A stretch of 64,000 bases of DNA, taken from Eledone cirrhosa (taxonomy: Eukaryota; Mollusca; Cephalopoda; Octopoda; Eledonidae). A program made the translations under genes and the position numbers. The notes below the pieces were generated by a model. That model searched no databases and was not told the origin of the DNA. It saw only the letters and a list, made by a program, of their open reading frames with translations. Location of the stretch: the NCBI GenBank assembly GCA_964016885.1, contig OZ024742.1, forward strand, positions 355,334,382 to 355,398,381. Direction: 5' to 3'. This document shows positions 34,843 through 45,630 of the stretch, piece by piece. Numbering within the stretch: position 1 is the first letter of the stretch; every line of letters begins with the position of its first letter.

Positions 34843-37794
34843 TCAGATATTCAGGACGTATCGGAGGGTTCTTGCTGTTCCAAGCAAGCATGCCTTTTGA
34901 AGCGTTCCAAAAAGCGTGAAGGGGCCGATTTTCTTTAACCATCCCTGGAAACTTTTGGAGATAGTCCCCAGTGCGCCTATGACAACCGGGATCACTTTGA
35001 CTTCATGGCAGTTCCAGATCCTTTTCACCTCCCACTTTAGGTCCTGGTATCGGTTAATTTTCTCCCTCTCCTTCTCTTGCACTCTCGTGTCGAACGGGCA
35101 GGCCACATCCACAATCAGGCACGATCTTTTTTATTTGTCCACAACCACCAGGTCAGGTCTATTGTGTTCCAGTTTTTTGTCCGTCTGTATCCTAAAATCC
35201 CACAGCACCTTCACCTGATTGTTCTCCATCACCGCCTCTGGCCTATGCTCATACCATTTCTCAGAATGTGGTGGATTGTTTACTTTGCACAGGTGCCAGT
35301 GGATCACCCTGCCCATCACATCGTGTCTCCAGCCCTTATAGTGGGTCTGGGCTAGGTGTTTACACTCGGACACAATGTGAGCCACAGTCTCCTCTCTCTC
35401 TCCACAGATCCTGCACAGTGGGCTGGCCTCCTCCTTGTAGATATGGTGCTTCAACCACTTCGTTTTGAGGGCCTGCTCCTGCGCAGCCATTAGCATTCCT
35501 TCTGTAGCCTTTTTGAGGTCTCCTCTTCTCAACCAGTTCCATGTCTGTTGATCTCTAAATTCAGTTTTCTCAAAGAAGGTACTATGAAGGGGTTTTCCCT
35601 TAAGGCTGCTCTTCCTCCTTGATGTTATTTCCTCCCTGGACATCCCCTGGCCTACTGTCCCCTCCTTCAGTACAGCTCTGAGCATTGGCTCCTTACTATA
35701 GGTCACGTATTTGTATAGGTTGTTTTTCTCCATCTGAACACAGTCCTCTATGCTGATAAGACCTCTTCCACCCTCAGATCTCCTAAGGTAGAGTCTATCG
35801 ACATCACTCCTCTTGTGGAACATGTTGTAGATAGTCAATAGCTTCCTAGTCTTCCTATCCATTTCTTTCTGTTCAGCAACATTCCATCTCAGAATTCCCG
35901 CACTGTACCTAATAATAGACACAGCTCGGGAATTTACTGCGCTTATGGCATTTCTGCTGTTCAGATGTGACTTCAATACGCTCCTTACACTCCGAATGTA
36001 TTCAGTTCTTAACAATTCCTTCATTTTTTTGTTCTTTATGCCATCAGCCTCCAGAACGCCCAAATACTTGTATCCTTCCTCAGAGTCAATTTCCTTTATC
36101 ATCTCACCTGTTGGTATCTGGATCCCGTTACTTCTGCTCAACCTACCCCTCTTCATCACAATGACTCCACATTTACCAATACCAAACTGCATACATATAT
36201 CACTGCTGAAAATACGGACAGTGTCAACAAGCACATCCAACTCCTTCTCACTTTTCCCGAAGAGCTTAAGATCGTCCATGAAGAGGAGGTGATTGATGGT
36301 AAGCTCTCCCCTTCCCAACTTGTATCCTGCTCTCACTTTTCGCAGCATAATGGTCAAGGGCATCAGGGCAAGGACAAACAACAGAGGGGACAGGCTATCT
36401 CCCTGGAAGATACCTCTCTTGATCTTCACGCTTCCCAAGGATACTCCAGTTGATGTCAACTCTGTCTCCCAGGACCCCATACTCCTGCCTAGCAACTGTC
36501 TGATGTTATCCGCCACCCTGAAGATCTCCAGGCTTTTGGTGATCCAGGAATGAGGCACCATGTCAAATGCCTTTCTGTAGTCTATCCATCCCATGGCAAG
36601 ATCAGTGTGTCTCCTCCTGCAATTCCCCATTACCATCTTATCAATAAGCAACTGGTCCTTTGTACCACGTGACTTCTTTCGGCATCCTTTCTGTTCGTCC
36701 GGTAACAAGTTGTTTGTGTGGAGGTGATGGTAGATTTCCTCAGACACAATGCTCGTCAACAGTTTCCACATTACGGGCAGACATGTGATAGGTCTATAGT
36801 TGGTAGCATCATTACCCTTGATTCGGTCTTTCATTATCAGAACTGTGGTACCTTTTGTCAACCACTCTGGCACCTCACCCGACACCAAACAGTCATTGAA
36901 CATGGCCGTCAGCTTCGGGTGGAGGGATGTTAGATGTTTAATCCAATACCCCTGCACACCATCTGTGCCTGGCGATTTCCAGTTGGTTAGTTTTTTGGCT
37001 TGTCCCTTAAGAGTTTCAACTGTGATACTCAAATCAGTCTGTTGCTGTGCCTGCTCACCGATCTCCCTCTGTACGGTCTCAATCCACCCTGCCTGGGCAT
37101 TGTGTCTAACATGCTGCTCCCATATTCCTCTCCAGAATGTTTTAGTTTGCTCCGCCCCAGGGATCAAGTCGTTGCCTCTTTCTTTGCCCTCAAGCTGTCC
37201 AAACAGCATCTTCTGGTTGTTGTCGAACATGCGGTTCTGTTTACACTGACTGACTCTGTTCTCGTATCGCCTGATTTTTGCACTCTTTGCTACAATGCGT
37301 TGCTTCAATTCCTCTATGATAATATTTAGCTTTTTACTCCTAGTTTTGTATTTTATTTCCAGTCTATTTTTAGTGCCTACGTTTTTTAGTGTCCCATTCA
37401 GTAGTGACTCAAGCTTTCCTATGTCATTTCTCATTTCCCCGATTTGCCCACTCAGTCGCTTCTTCCACCACGGCTCTGCTCTTTCTTGTCTGTTGTTTCC
37501 TCTCGCTTTTATACCAAGTAGTTTCCTCACCGTATTTGCTGTTGCTCTGAGGATATTGTTGCACTGGTGAAGGCTCCTCGCCTCAAGGTATGGGATGACT
37601 TTGTTTACCTTAGCTGTTGTTTCTTTTAACTTTTTCCTGTCTACAAATCTTAGGTTCATAGGTCTCCCACTATCATTGTTCAATTCATCTACCACTAAAT
37701 TTAGGATGTCAACCGAATCTTGTCCTAGCCCGTCAGCATTCATCCCCTCAGTGGCCGTATCTCTGTTCCAGGTATTATTTATCTCAGTACTCAG
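34843..37794 (-). pseudogene. R4-type polyprotein of copy 1d, 3' segment (RT + endonuclease)
   Basis: The frame is open from the inversion junction (37,794) to 35,131: linker helices, then NYRPITCLPVMWKLLTSI (~36,800), [40 protein letters not shown] (~36,280), the thumb, and zinc finger [18 protein letters not shown] with all four ligands. It meets one stop near 35,130 inside VVDKEKR of the endonuclease and resumes in phase from RSCLIVDVACPFDTRV to LRYVLNI (34,843). That stop is identical in position and context to copy 1c. Apart from this codon and the inversion I see no other damage, so this looks like the youngest R4 copy. Confidence 0.88.
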
Positions 37795-37795
37795 A

Positions 37796-38864
37796 AGGGA
37801 AGAAGACGCACGAGGTGACGGAGGTCATGAAATCGCTCCCGTAAGTTTTGAATTTTTAACATATTTAAACCATTTGTGAAATAACAACTCTTAGCACAAA
37901 TGCTACGTAAAGCACCCGGCTTGAGCCCCAAAAAATTCGGACCCCAAATATATTGTTATAAGGCTCAAATATTCAAATATTCAACTTTGTATTGTACACT
38001 GTATATCCAAAAAAAAAAAAATGGCTATAAATGGAAGAAGAACCCCTCCCCTCCTCTCCTCTGGCTACACTATATAGGACAGCTAAACTCACCAACACCA
38101 GAAACTAGATACACCACCCACCCCATCATATGTGTACACTAAACACAACAGCCAGATAACAACACATTTTCACCTTCACCGCCACCGCTCACTACGGCCA
38201 TCATTACCACCACTATCCCATCACCGCCGCCACCACCCCTTGACTCCGCTACAGCACCATCACTACAGTAATACGGTCACATCACCGACACCACTGCCTC
38301 GGTATCGACATCACCACCACCACTGTCTCAGTATCGCTAACGCCGCCAGTCTCCCACTTCCCTGCTGGCTGCTACTCCCACATTATAGAATTCCTACTAC
38401 TAACAAAGAGGAAGGCATCAAAATATATAGATAGACCCAAAAGAAAAAAGAAAAAACAAACAACAAAACCAAAGCAGCACAGCAACAACAGCAAAAAACG
38501 AGAAAAACAAACAGAGAAAAACAAAAACAAAAAAAAGAAACCCCAAAAACGTAAAGAAAATAAGAATGAAGAGAGAAGCAGGCGGACGGACAGAGAAGAG
38601 GGGGGAAAAAGTAAAACTTAAAAAACTAAAACTAAATCAGACATTCGAACACTACATTACAATGAAACTTATGCTTATTCATTTCTGGGGCCCTTTCTGC
38701 CTGTGTGTTTGTTTGTTTATGTGTGTTCGTATACAGCGTGGTGATAATGCCACACAAGGGCCAAGTGGGATGTCGGATCCACAGATGGCTATGTAAACAT
38801 ACATTCGCCAATCCTCGATAAGAGTGTTTAAATATCGAACATAAACAGTTCGAATAACGGTGAA
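37796..38864 (+). other. Inverted 5' untranslated region of R4 copy 1d
   Basis: It starts AGGGAAGAAGACGCACGAGG, the reverse complement of the 5' terminus of copy 1a at 27,149, and continues with the CAC/ACC-rich block (38,150-38,360, the complement of the GGT/GGC-rich sequence in copies 1a and 1c). It contains the 76-codon upstream ORF at 38,566-38,796 (ATG, ending DPQMAM). A His-rich frame across 38,132-38,434 opens on GTG, not ATG, and is probably not translated. Confidence 0.75.
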
Positions 38865-39317
38865 ATGGAGACTAGAACGTCATGTGACAGACTCTCACCC
38901 AACAGGTGCCTCCTGGCTCAGCAGCAGGAACCTGACTGTCAACCAAATACTGCTGATGTTGGAGGAAGGAGAAGAAGGAAAGGGACCAGAACCAACTGGA
39001 CGAAAGAATTGAATAGAACTGTTATGCAATGCTACCTGAAAAGTAACCCCAAGGAGAGGGGCTACAGGAGACGGATGCATAACATCTGGAACGAGATTGG
39101 TTTATTTAAATTAGATGAACAAAAATTGGCCGGGCAGGCTCGGGTAATAAGAACTAATGGGTGGATAAGCGAGCTGGAACTGGAGGAACTGAGCAGAGAG
39201 AATGGCTTGGAGATGGCGGGTGTAGTATGCCAGACAAGCGAGCCGGTGGGAAATGAAGGTGAGGAGGTCCTGAGAACGGAGGAACCACCCGAAGCAGACA
39301 ATGATCTGAGTACTGAG
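38865..39317 (+). pseudogene. Inverted N-terminal coding part of R4 copy 1d
   Basis: The ATG-started frame METRTSCDRLSPNRC, through the basic stretch GGRRRRKG and the Myb-like TNWTKELNRTVMQCYLK, ends at NDLSTEI where the (ATT)n flank begins. It is the N-terminal ~150 residues of the same protein whose remainder lies at 37,794-34,843 on the other strand. It is open with no stops. The inversion separates it from the catalytic domains. Confidence 0.85.
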
Positions 39318-39345
39318 ATTATTATTATTATTATTATTATTATTG
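39318..39345. repeat. (ATT)n tract between R4 copy 1d and Tx1-like copy B
   Basis: Nine or so ATT units serve as a boundary for both the inverted end of the R4 insertion and the 5' end of Tx1-like copy B. Confidence 0.95.
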
Positions 39346-39559
39346 AATGCCATGGTTGACGGAGGCTCGGCTCTGTAAGGTATAGTAATTTTTAACCGTT
39401 AAAACAATTGTAAATTGTTTAAAACTTGAACCAAATTGTTGATAAAGACACCCTCCTCCTCGTGAGAGGGGTCTTTCTGTCCGTTATTTGGCCCTTCGGG
39501 GTTAAATAACAGCTTATTGGGGTTTTGTACCCAAAATTTCATTTTAAACAAAAAGGAAC

Positions 39560-41547
39560 ATGGCTACGAAAAAGAAATTTCATACGTCACTCCCACTCAT
39601 TCCGTCTTCTTCTTCCTCAATCATCACTACAGCAGAGAGAAGATTGTCTCTCTCCCTCCCTTCTTTAAATGTGTCTCTCTCCCTCCCTTCTCTTTCGCAA
39701 GCGACGAAAGAAAAGAAAAGTCTCGTGCAAAGCGTGCAAGGTTTCTCCACGACGACGACGACAGCGACGAAACAGGTGTGCGGGAAATACGAAAACCCAG
39801 TTCAGTCGTCTGACGTCAGGAATAATAGCAGTAGCAGCCGTAATAACAACAGCAACAGTGGCAATGAAAACAACAGTAGCAGCCGCAACAGCATCACCAG
39901 CAGCATAAACAACAACAGCATTAGCAGCAGCAACACCAACAACAACCACAGCAACAGCGGCGGAGGCAGTAGTCGTAGTACCTGCAGCAACAACAAAAAT
40001 AGCAGCAGCTCTGACGACAACAACAACAGCAGAGAAAAACCAATCTCATTTGCAGGTATTGCAGATTGGAAACAATCCTCATAACAAATGAGGAATTAGA
40101 GGAAGCGAAGAAGATGGTGACAAAGAACGGACACCGAGCAATCTGCAAGGCAGCGAAAAATTTTTTCGAAACCCAACAGCACTGTACGGTCACGTACCGT
40201 ACAGTAAGTACAAAATCCCGTAGGGTGGAAAGAGCCACAGAGGCCCAAATACAAAAAGCCTTGGGGTCTGTGTGGCAGAGGAAAACGCACATCACCCGAG
40301 GCAAAAAATACGCCACCGTAGACGTACTTTTTGCCACACCCCAGGAGGCAAAGGCCCAATCAGTAGTGACCCTAAGGAGCGAGGAAATGGTGTTGGTGCC
40401 CTCCTACTGCGGGCAAAAAATTGTGAGGGTCAAACTGACCCACGTCCCCCCCGGAATGACCCCTTCTTGGCTGGCCGCGTCTGTCCTCGTCGGAATCGAG
40501 GACAAAAAAACTGTACTGCAAGTACAGAAAAAAGTAAGAGAAGATTGGGTCGGCTCCTCCATTGAGATGCTAATCCAAACCAACCAGGAGTGCATCGAAG
40601 CTATCCCGGATGTGATAGACTTCGATAACGGCACTCAACTGCCCATAAGTGTTGAGGGCAAACGCCCGAAATGCTTTCGCTGTGGATCGAAGACTCACCT
40701 CAGGGCCTTCCGCAACGAGAAGACCCTGAGAAAGGAGAAAACCCCCCTCCTTCCGAATCCGGCTCCACGGCTACCAGCAACAGGACAAGCGGCAACCAGG
40801 AACGATAGGTCCGTGGCACCCATACCCACTCCACGGAAATCAAAGACAGCAGCAGCAGTGGAAATATTAACAACAACAACAGCAATACCAAATGCAGCTG
40901 CAACAGAGACTCCAGTGCAAACATCACCAACAACAACAAGTGAAAGAGTGGAGCTGGTACCCCTCCCCGACCTTACAGAATCAGACATGGAGTGTGAGGT
41001 GGGAGAGGGATGGCAAAAGGTCGCAAGAAGGCACAAACGCAGAAGCAGCGCATCGTCGCCTTTGAAAAGGGAGGAAAGAAATGAGAAAAGGGTAAAGTCT
41101 ACTGCAAAGAGACCCACAGCAGCAACACCACCAACACCATCACCACCCACACCAGCACCACCATCGCCACCGGCGACAACCCCACCGCCAACAACACCTT
41201 CAACACCACCACCACAAGCACCAACATCGCAAACACAACAACAAAACACACACACCCAGCAACAACGACAAGAAAATAGCAGAACCACACCCCACCCCCA
41301 GAAAAACAAATGCACGGCAATAAACACACACAACAAGAAACTAATGACTTACATAATTGAACACACAGACATTTCACAACAGGACTACATAATACCAGCA
41401 CCAATCAAAACGCCAACTAACATAAGACTGCTAAAAATAGCACATAAACAATACACAAACACTAAAACGAAATTCCCCAACGCAGTTGGTGATTTCAGGG
41501 ACCTAGGAGGAACCATCAATCGAAGAGTATATTCAGACATTCTCTAG
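39560..41547 (+). pseudogene. ORF1 (Gag-like) of copy B, one frameshift, divergent subfamily
   Basis: It starts MATKKKFHTSLPLIPSS; the first ~170 residues are Ser/Asn-rich low complexity. A frameshift between ~40,066 and 40,084 moves to the frame with ITNEELEEAKKMVTKNG. The conserved core (CTVTYRTVSTKSRRVERATE, GKKYATVDVLFATPQEA, LVPSYCGQKIVRVKLTHVP) shares roughly half to 60% of residues with ORF1 of copies A, C and E, judged by eye. The zinc knuckle reads CFRCGSKTHLRAFR: the fourth ligand, Cys elsewhere, is Arg. The C-terminal third is Pro/Thr/Gln-rich and ends INRRVYSDIL. The likely role is RNA binding and particle assembly. Confidence 0.78.
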
Positions 41548-41686
41548 AAGAGCCGACGACCAGCCGAAGGGACGATTCAACGGTCCCTTCACCAGACGAT
41601 CAAGTGAAAAGGGATGTAAAAACCATCCCTCCTCTACCAAAAGTACGGTAAGTGGTCTTTCCCATCTTTTCCACTCTATTTTAAAC

Positions 41687-44600
41687 ATGACCTCACTCAG
41701 AATAGGCAGCATAAATGCGCGTGGCTTGGGGTCGTCATGGAAGCAGGGTCACCTGCTCAACGACCTCAGGTCACTAAACATAGATGTAGTGGCCATCAGC
41801 GAGACCAGAATCTCCGAAGCACGGGCCTTCGCACCGATCTTCGGCGGCTACGATGTGTACGCATCTCCCAGCCGTCCTGGATCGGGTGGAGGAGTTGCTG
41901 TGCTTTTTCGGAGAGGTTTGGATCTCGCCATACGGGCCATCTTCCTGGACCCAGAGGGTAAGCTGGTGGTGCTGGACGTGACCAGCGGAGACGGGCAAGC
42001 TTTCAGGCTAGTGGCCGTCTATGCCCCGACAGGAGCAGGGCGGCCTGATTTCTTCCGGCGTCTGGAGACCTTTCTTGGAACGTCCCGCTCTTTAGTGTTA
42101 GTGGGCGACTGGAACGGGATCTTAGATGCACGCTGGGACTGTGTGGGATTAGCGGATAGGGGTGGAGGGTGCAAGAGCCTCACCAACCTGCTCAGGCGTT
42201 TTGAACTGTCTGACAGGTACCGATTGGATTTCCCGAATGTGCCAATGTGGACTTGGACAAACCGCATAGGGTCATCCAGATCATATCTAGATAGAGTATT
42301 TTGTAGGGAAATAGATAGGTCTAGCATAGGCTGTCCACAATTCAAGATAGTCAGCTACACGGACCACAAATTCGTGACCTGTGTGCTTGACTTAGATAGG
42401 CTTCATAGACGAGGACCCGGCTACTGGAAGCTAAACGCGTCCTTACCAGCGCGCAAGGCCTACAGAGACCGGATTAGCGAACTAGTTAAGCGGGCGTTGA
42501 CGGGGGCCATCGTCAACAACAAGTGGTGGTTTGATCTGAAAAGAGCGATTAGAATAGAATCGATTAGATTTAGTAAGGCTTAGCAATAGAGAAAAATAGA
42601 GCAGAGGGAGAACTAGTTAGACAATTAGACGAGGCGCTTAGCAAAGGCATTGCGACCGACGTGCTTGCGGCGAAATTGGCCCTTGACCAATTCTTCAATG
42701 CAAAGCACGAAGGCTGCATTGTCAGAGCAAGGGTGCGTGCTCTCAGACACGAGGGGACGAAAGCCGTTCAATGGGCCCGAGTGGCGGAGGCGCGTCGTGG
42801 CAACAAAGCCACGATCCGGTCTTTGGTGGACCACGACGGGCGCATGCTACTCGATCCCGGGCAAATGTTTGAAGCTTTTCAGCGACACTTCGCTCAGCTG
42901 TTCGGGGGCAGCGGTGGGCCGGGTAGAGGGATGGACTTTAGTGTCTACCTCGACGGACTGCCGCGGCTCTCGGCCACTGAGGCGAGGTGTTGCGAAAAGC
43001 CGATAACAGCCGCTGAAGTAAGGGAGGTAATGACTGGCTGCACAAGGGGTAAATCGCCTGGTTTGGATGGTCTGCCCTATGAACTTTACGTACAGATGCC
43101 AGACTTGTTCGGAGGCCTCTTGGCGGACGTCTACTGCAACTGGCAACAGAACGGGAGAATTCCCAGTTCTGTGAGCCGAGGAGCGGTGGCACTGCTGAGA
43201 AAGGATCCGAACAAGGGGGATAACATAGACAATTTCCGGCCCATAACTCTGCTAAACACAGAGTTTAAGATTTTGGCCAAGGTGCTATCAAAGAGGTTGG
43301 CGCTTGTCGTTGGTGGTCTGGTGGGAGAGGCGCAGACATGCGCCATTCCCGACAGATCCATCCACGACAACCTCCACCTCATGCGATACATCGTAGAGAG
43401 GGTAGCTAGGGAACCTGGCACGGGTGGGTCCTTGATCAATTTAGATCAGTCGAAAGCTTTCGATAGGGTCGACCATCGTTACCTAGCGGCAGTCCTGAGG
43501 GCGGCTGGCTTTGGGCCCGTCTTCAGAGGCTGGATCGCTGCCATGCACAGCGACATCTGCTCTGTGGTGAGAGTGAACGGTCACCTGTCGGAACCGTTCA
43601 ACATCATGCGCTCGGTCCGCCAAGGATGTCCCCTCTCGTCCCTCTTGTACGTATTGACTCTCGAGCCATTACTGCACAAACTGGAGAGGTTGAGGGGGTC
43701 TCGCGCGAACTAGGATGCGGAAGATCCGTATCAGCATATGCGGACGATGTCACCGTAGTGGTGTCGAACGCCAAACACATCGAGGCGATCGGCACTACAC
43801 TAAGAGAATACGAAGCGGTGACAGGAGCAATGATCAACCAGGAAAAGTCAGTGGGCCTGCAGCTCGGCACCTGGAGAGGCAGGTCCATGCCGTCCAACAG
43901 CGTCGTCGGACGCTGGACGGACGGACCGGTTAAATTGCTAGGGGTCTGGTTCGGTCCGGACCTCCAGACGGACAAATACTGGGACGAGGTGACGAGCAGG
44001 GTGGCTTCTCTCACCCAGAAATGGGCCGAGAGGAAGCTATCCCTGAAAGGTCGAGCGGAGGTGGCTAACGCGTACATCGCGTCCGTCATCTGCTACCGCC
44101 TGACCGTCGTACCTTGTCCTAAGCCTCGCCTGACTGTGCTGGAGCGTTTGCTCTTTCGCTTTTTGTGGAAGGGACGCGCTCCGATGGTCAGGCGTTCCAT
44201 CTGTTGTCAACACCCGCTACGTGGAGGGCTGGGCATGCCGTGGCTGATGATGCGCAGGCACGCGCTCAGGCTACGACATCTCCACCTCTTCCTCGACGGT
44301 GATCAGGTGTGGTCGCCGTTTGCTAGACGCTTGTTTCCCCAGCTCGTTTCCTTGACGGAGCTGCAGTCCTGGGTCAAGCGAAGACCGAGAGGGAGCGCCT
44401 GGAGACTGGAATGTCATCAGGCGCTCACAGCCCTCGACCAATCGGGCAATGTGATCGGTGGAAACTCCAGCTCGGCGTTCTATAGAGGATTAGTGGAGGG
44501 GAAGAGCGACGACGTACTTGGGGAAACTCTAGGCGTCGACGAAAATCAACTAGCCAATCTCTTCGGAAGAACTTTCGGGCCAGGGCCTATGGACAACTTC

Positions 44601-45104
44601 CAGAAATCTCTGGCCTGGCAGTGCTACCGAGGAGCCTTGCCAGTTCGGGATAAACTCTACAGGCATGGAGGTGCCGTCAGCCGGGCATGTCCGAGATGCG
44701 CGCAGGGCGACGAAACCGTCCTGCACGCACTCGTCCAGTGTCCGAAAATTGCTGACTTGTGGGTTTATGTCGAACACCTGCTGTCGCGTTTAGGACGGAT
44801 CCGGCTATCATCTGAGTCCATCGTGAGGATTGCCCCGCCCTCCTCCTTTAGCCGGGAAGGGCAGACAGTTTTTATCTGCCTGGTGGCCATGGCGAAAGAG
44901 ATAGTATGGTGGACACGTTTGAAAGGGCTGAAGACGAGCACTTACCTCTTCGGTGATGCTCTGATTGACTTTTTCAAATTTCATTTGAAAAGGAAAATCA
45001 GAGTAGAGAGGGAAGTGCTCTCTTCCCAGCATTTTGTTGAAAGATGGGTGAGAGAAGCAAGAATGGCCCGAGTGAATGGGCCTACTCTGAGCATATATCT
45101 GTAA
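41687..45104 (+). pseudogene. ORF2 (APE endonuclease + reverse transcriptase) of copy B, two 1-nt frameshifts
   Basis: The ~1,139-codon ORF starts MTSLRIGSINARGLG. The endonuclease (residues ~1-230) shows SINARG, ISETRI, VAVYAPTGAG, VGDWNGILD, SRSYLDRVF and YTDHKFV, so all catalytic positions look kept. RT motifs: NFRPITLLNTEFKILAK (~515), INLDQSKAFDRVDH (~590), RQGCPLSSLLYVLTLEPLL, AYADDVTVVV (~685) and KLLGVWFG. Near residue 1,000 lies a zinc-finger-like CPRCAQGDETVLHALVQC. Damage: a missing T near 42,578 (GGCTTAG for GGCTTTAG in copy D) and a missing base near 43,700 (compare copy C). Otherwise it is open to LSIYL. Confidence 0.9.
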
Positions 45105-45351
45105 ATTAAAGGTGGAAAACTGGGAGAGGGCACTTGCCTTGGTGGTCAGGGTCATTGTGGCTTTTTACTGGGCTTTCTCCACAAATGTCCCTCCGAAGTC
45201 TACCCGCTATTGGGGAATTTTTCATTGTTATTTTTGTTACATCCTCTGTTTTTGTTTTTTACACGCAGAAATGCCCATTTGTACCGTCCTGCATTGTCCT
45301 GCACTGTCCTTAATGTCTACTTTATGTAAACCCTTGTGGTTAATAAAGAAA

Positions 45352-45369
45352 TCATTATTATTATTATTA

Positions 45370-45404
<35 letters not shown>

Positions 45405-45422
45405 TTGATTATTATTATTATT
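45352..45422. repeat. (ATT)n tail of copy B and 5' boundary of copy C
   Basis: About 70 bp of ATT units with GTT and TTG interruptions. The last unit runs directly into GGCGACCTA, the first bases of copy C. Confidence 0.95.
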
Positions 45423-45630
45423 GGCGACCTACGTAGTAAATCGTATCATCGTGAGCTCCGCAAAGGTTTGTTATTTCCGTTTGTTAAAAATTGCCATTTA
45501 TGGAAAATTTTATTGTTAACTGTTTATAAGCACACATACATTGTTTTCCGAAAAGGACACCCAAAAAGATTGGGGCCTTGTGCCCAAAATTTTAACTTTT
45601 ATTATTATCCAAAAATTTCTTTGAAAAAAA

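Larger units (their letters stand above)
34764..39317 (-). mobile_element. R4/Dong-type LINE, subfamily 1, copy 1d: full-length with 5' inversion (twin priming)
   Basis: The 3' two thirds (34,764-37,794) lie in minus orientation. The remaining 5' third (37,796-39,317) lies in plus orientation, with the element's first base at the internal junction and its internal end facing the (ATT)n flank. Together they cover the element completely (4.55 kb, against 4.54 kb for copy 1a), with a 12-bp overlap CTGAGTACTGAG present at both ends of the inversion. This is the layout produced by twin priming. Both overlap copies carry a G where copies 1a and 1c have A, pointing to one RNA template. Confidence 0.85.
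39346..45351 (+). mobile_element. Tx1-like LINE, copy B (full length, best preserved; mosaic ORF1)
   Basis: It contains a 5' untranslated region unlike that of the other copies, ORF1, a 139-bp spacer, ORF2, and a 3' untranslated region with AATAAA at ~45,341 followed by an (ATT)n tail. Its ORF2 and 3' end are almost identical to copy C, whereas ORF1 and the 5' region belong to a clearly different subfamily. The switch falls near 41,640-41,655, just before ORF2. ORF2 carries only two single-base deletions. Confidence 0.88.

Noticed and set aside
37740..37900. Two separate R4 insertions in opposite orientation
   Set aside because: The two pieces are complementary parts summing to one full element, meet at the element's first base, and share a derived base in the 12-bp overlap; a single twin-primed insertion is simpler.
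38132..38434. His/Pro-rich 100-codon frame in the inverted R4 5' region (similar at 31,938-32,171)
   Set aside because: It begins at GTG, not ATG, and translates a CAC/ACC-rich minisatellite; not a plausible eukaryotic ORF.
40695..41336. Val/Cys/Leu-rich minus-strand frame of 213 codons
   Set aside because: Antisense of the Pro/Thr-rich ORF1 C-terminus of Tx1-like copy B; the composition is a by-product of ACC/ACA-type repeats.
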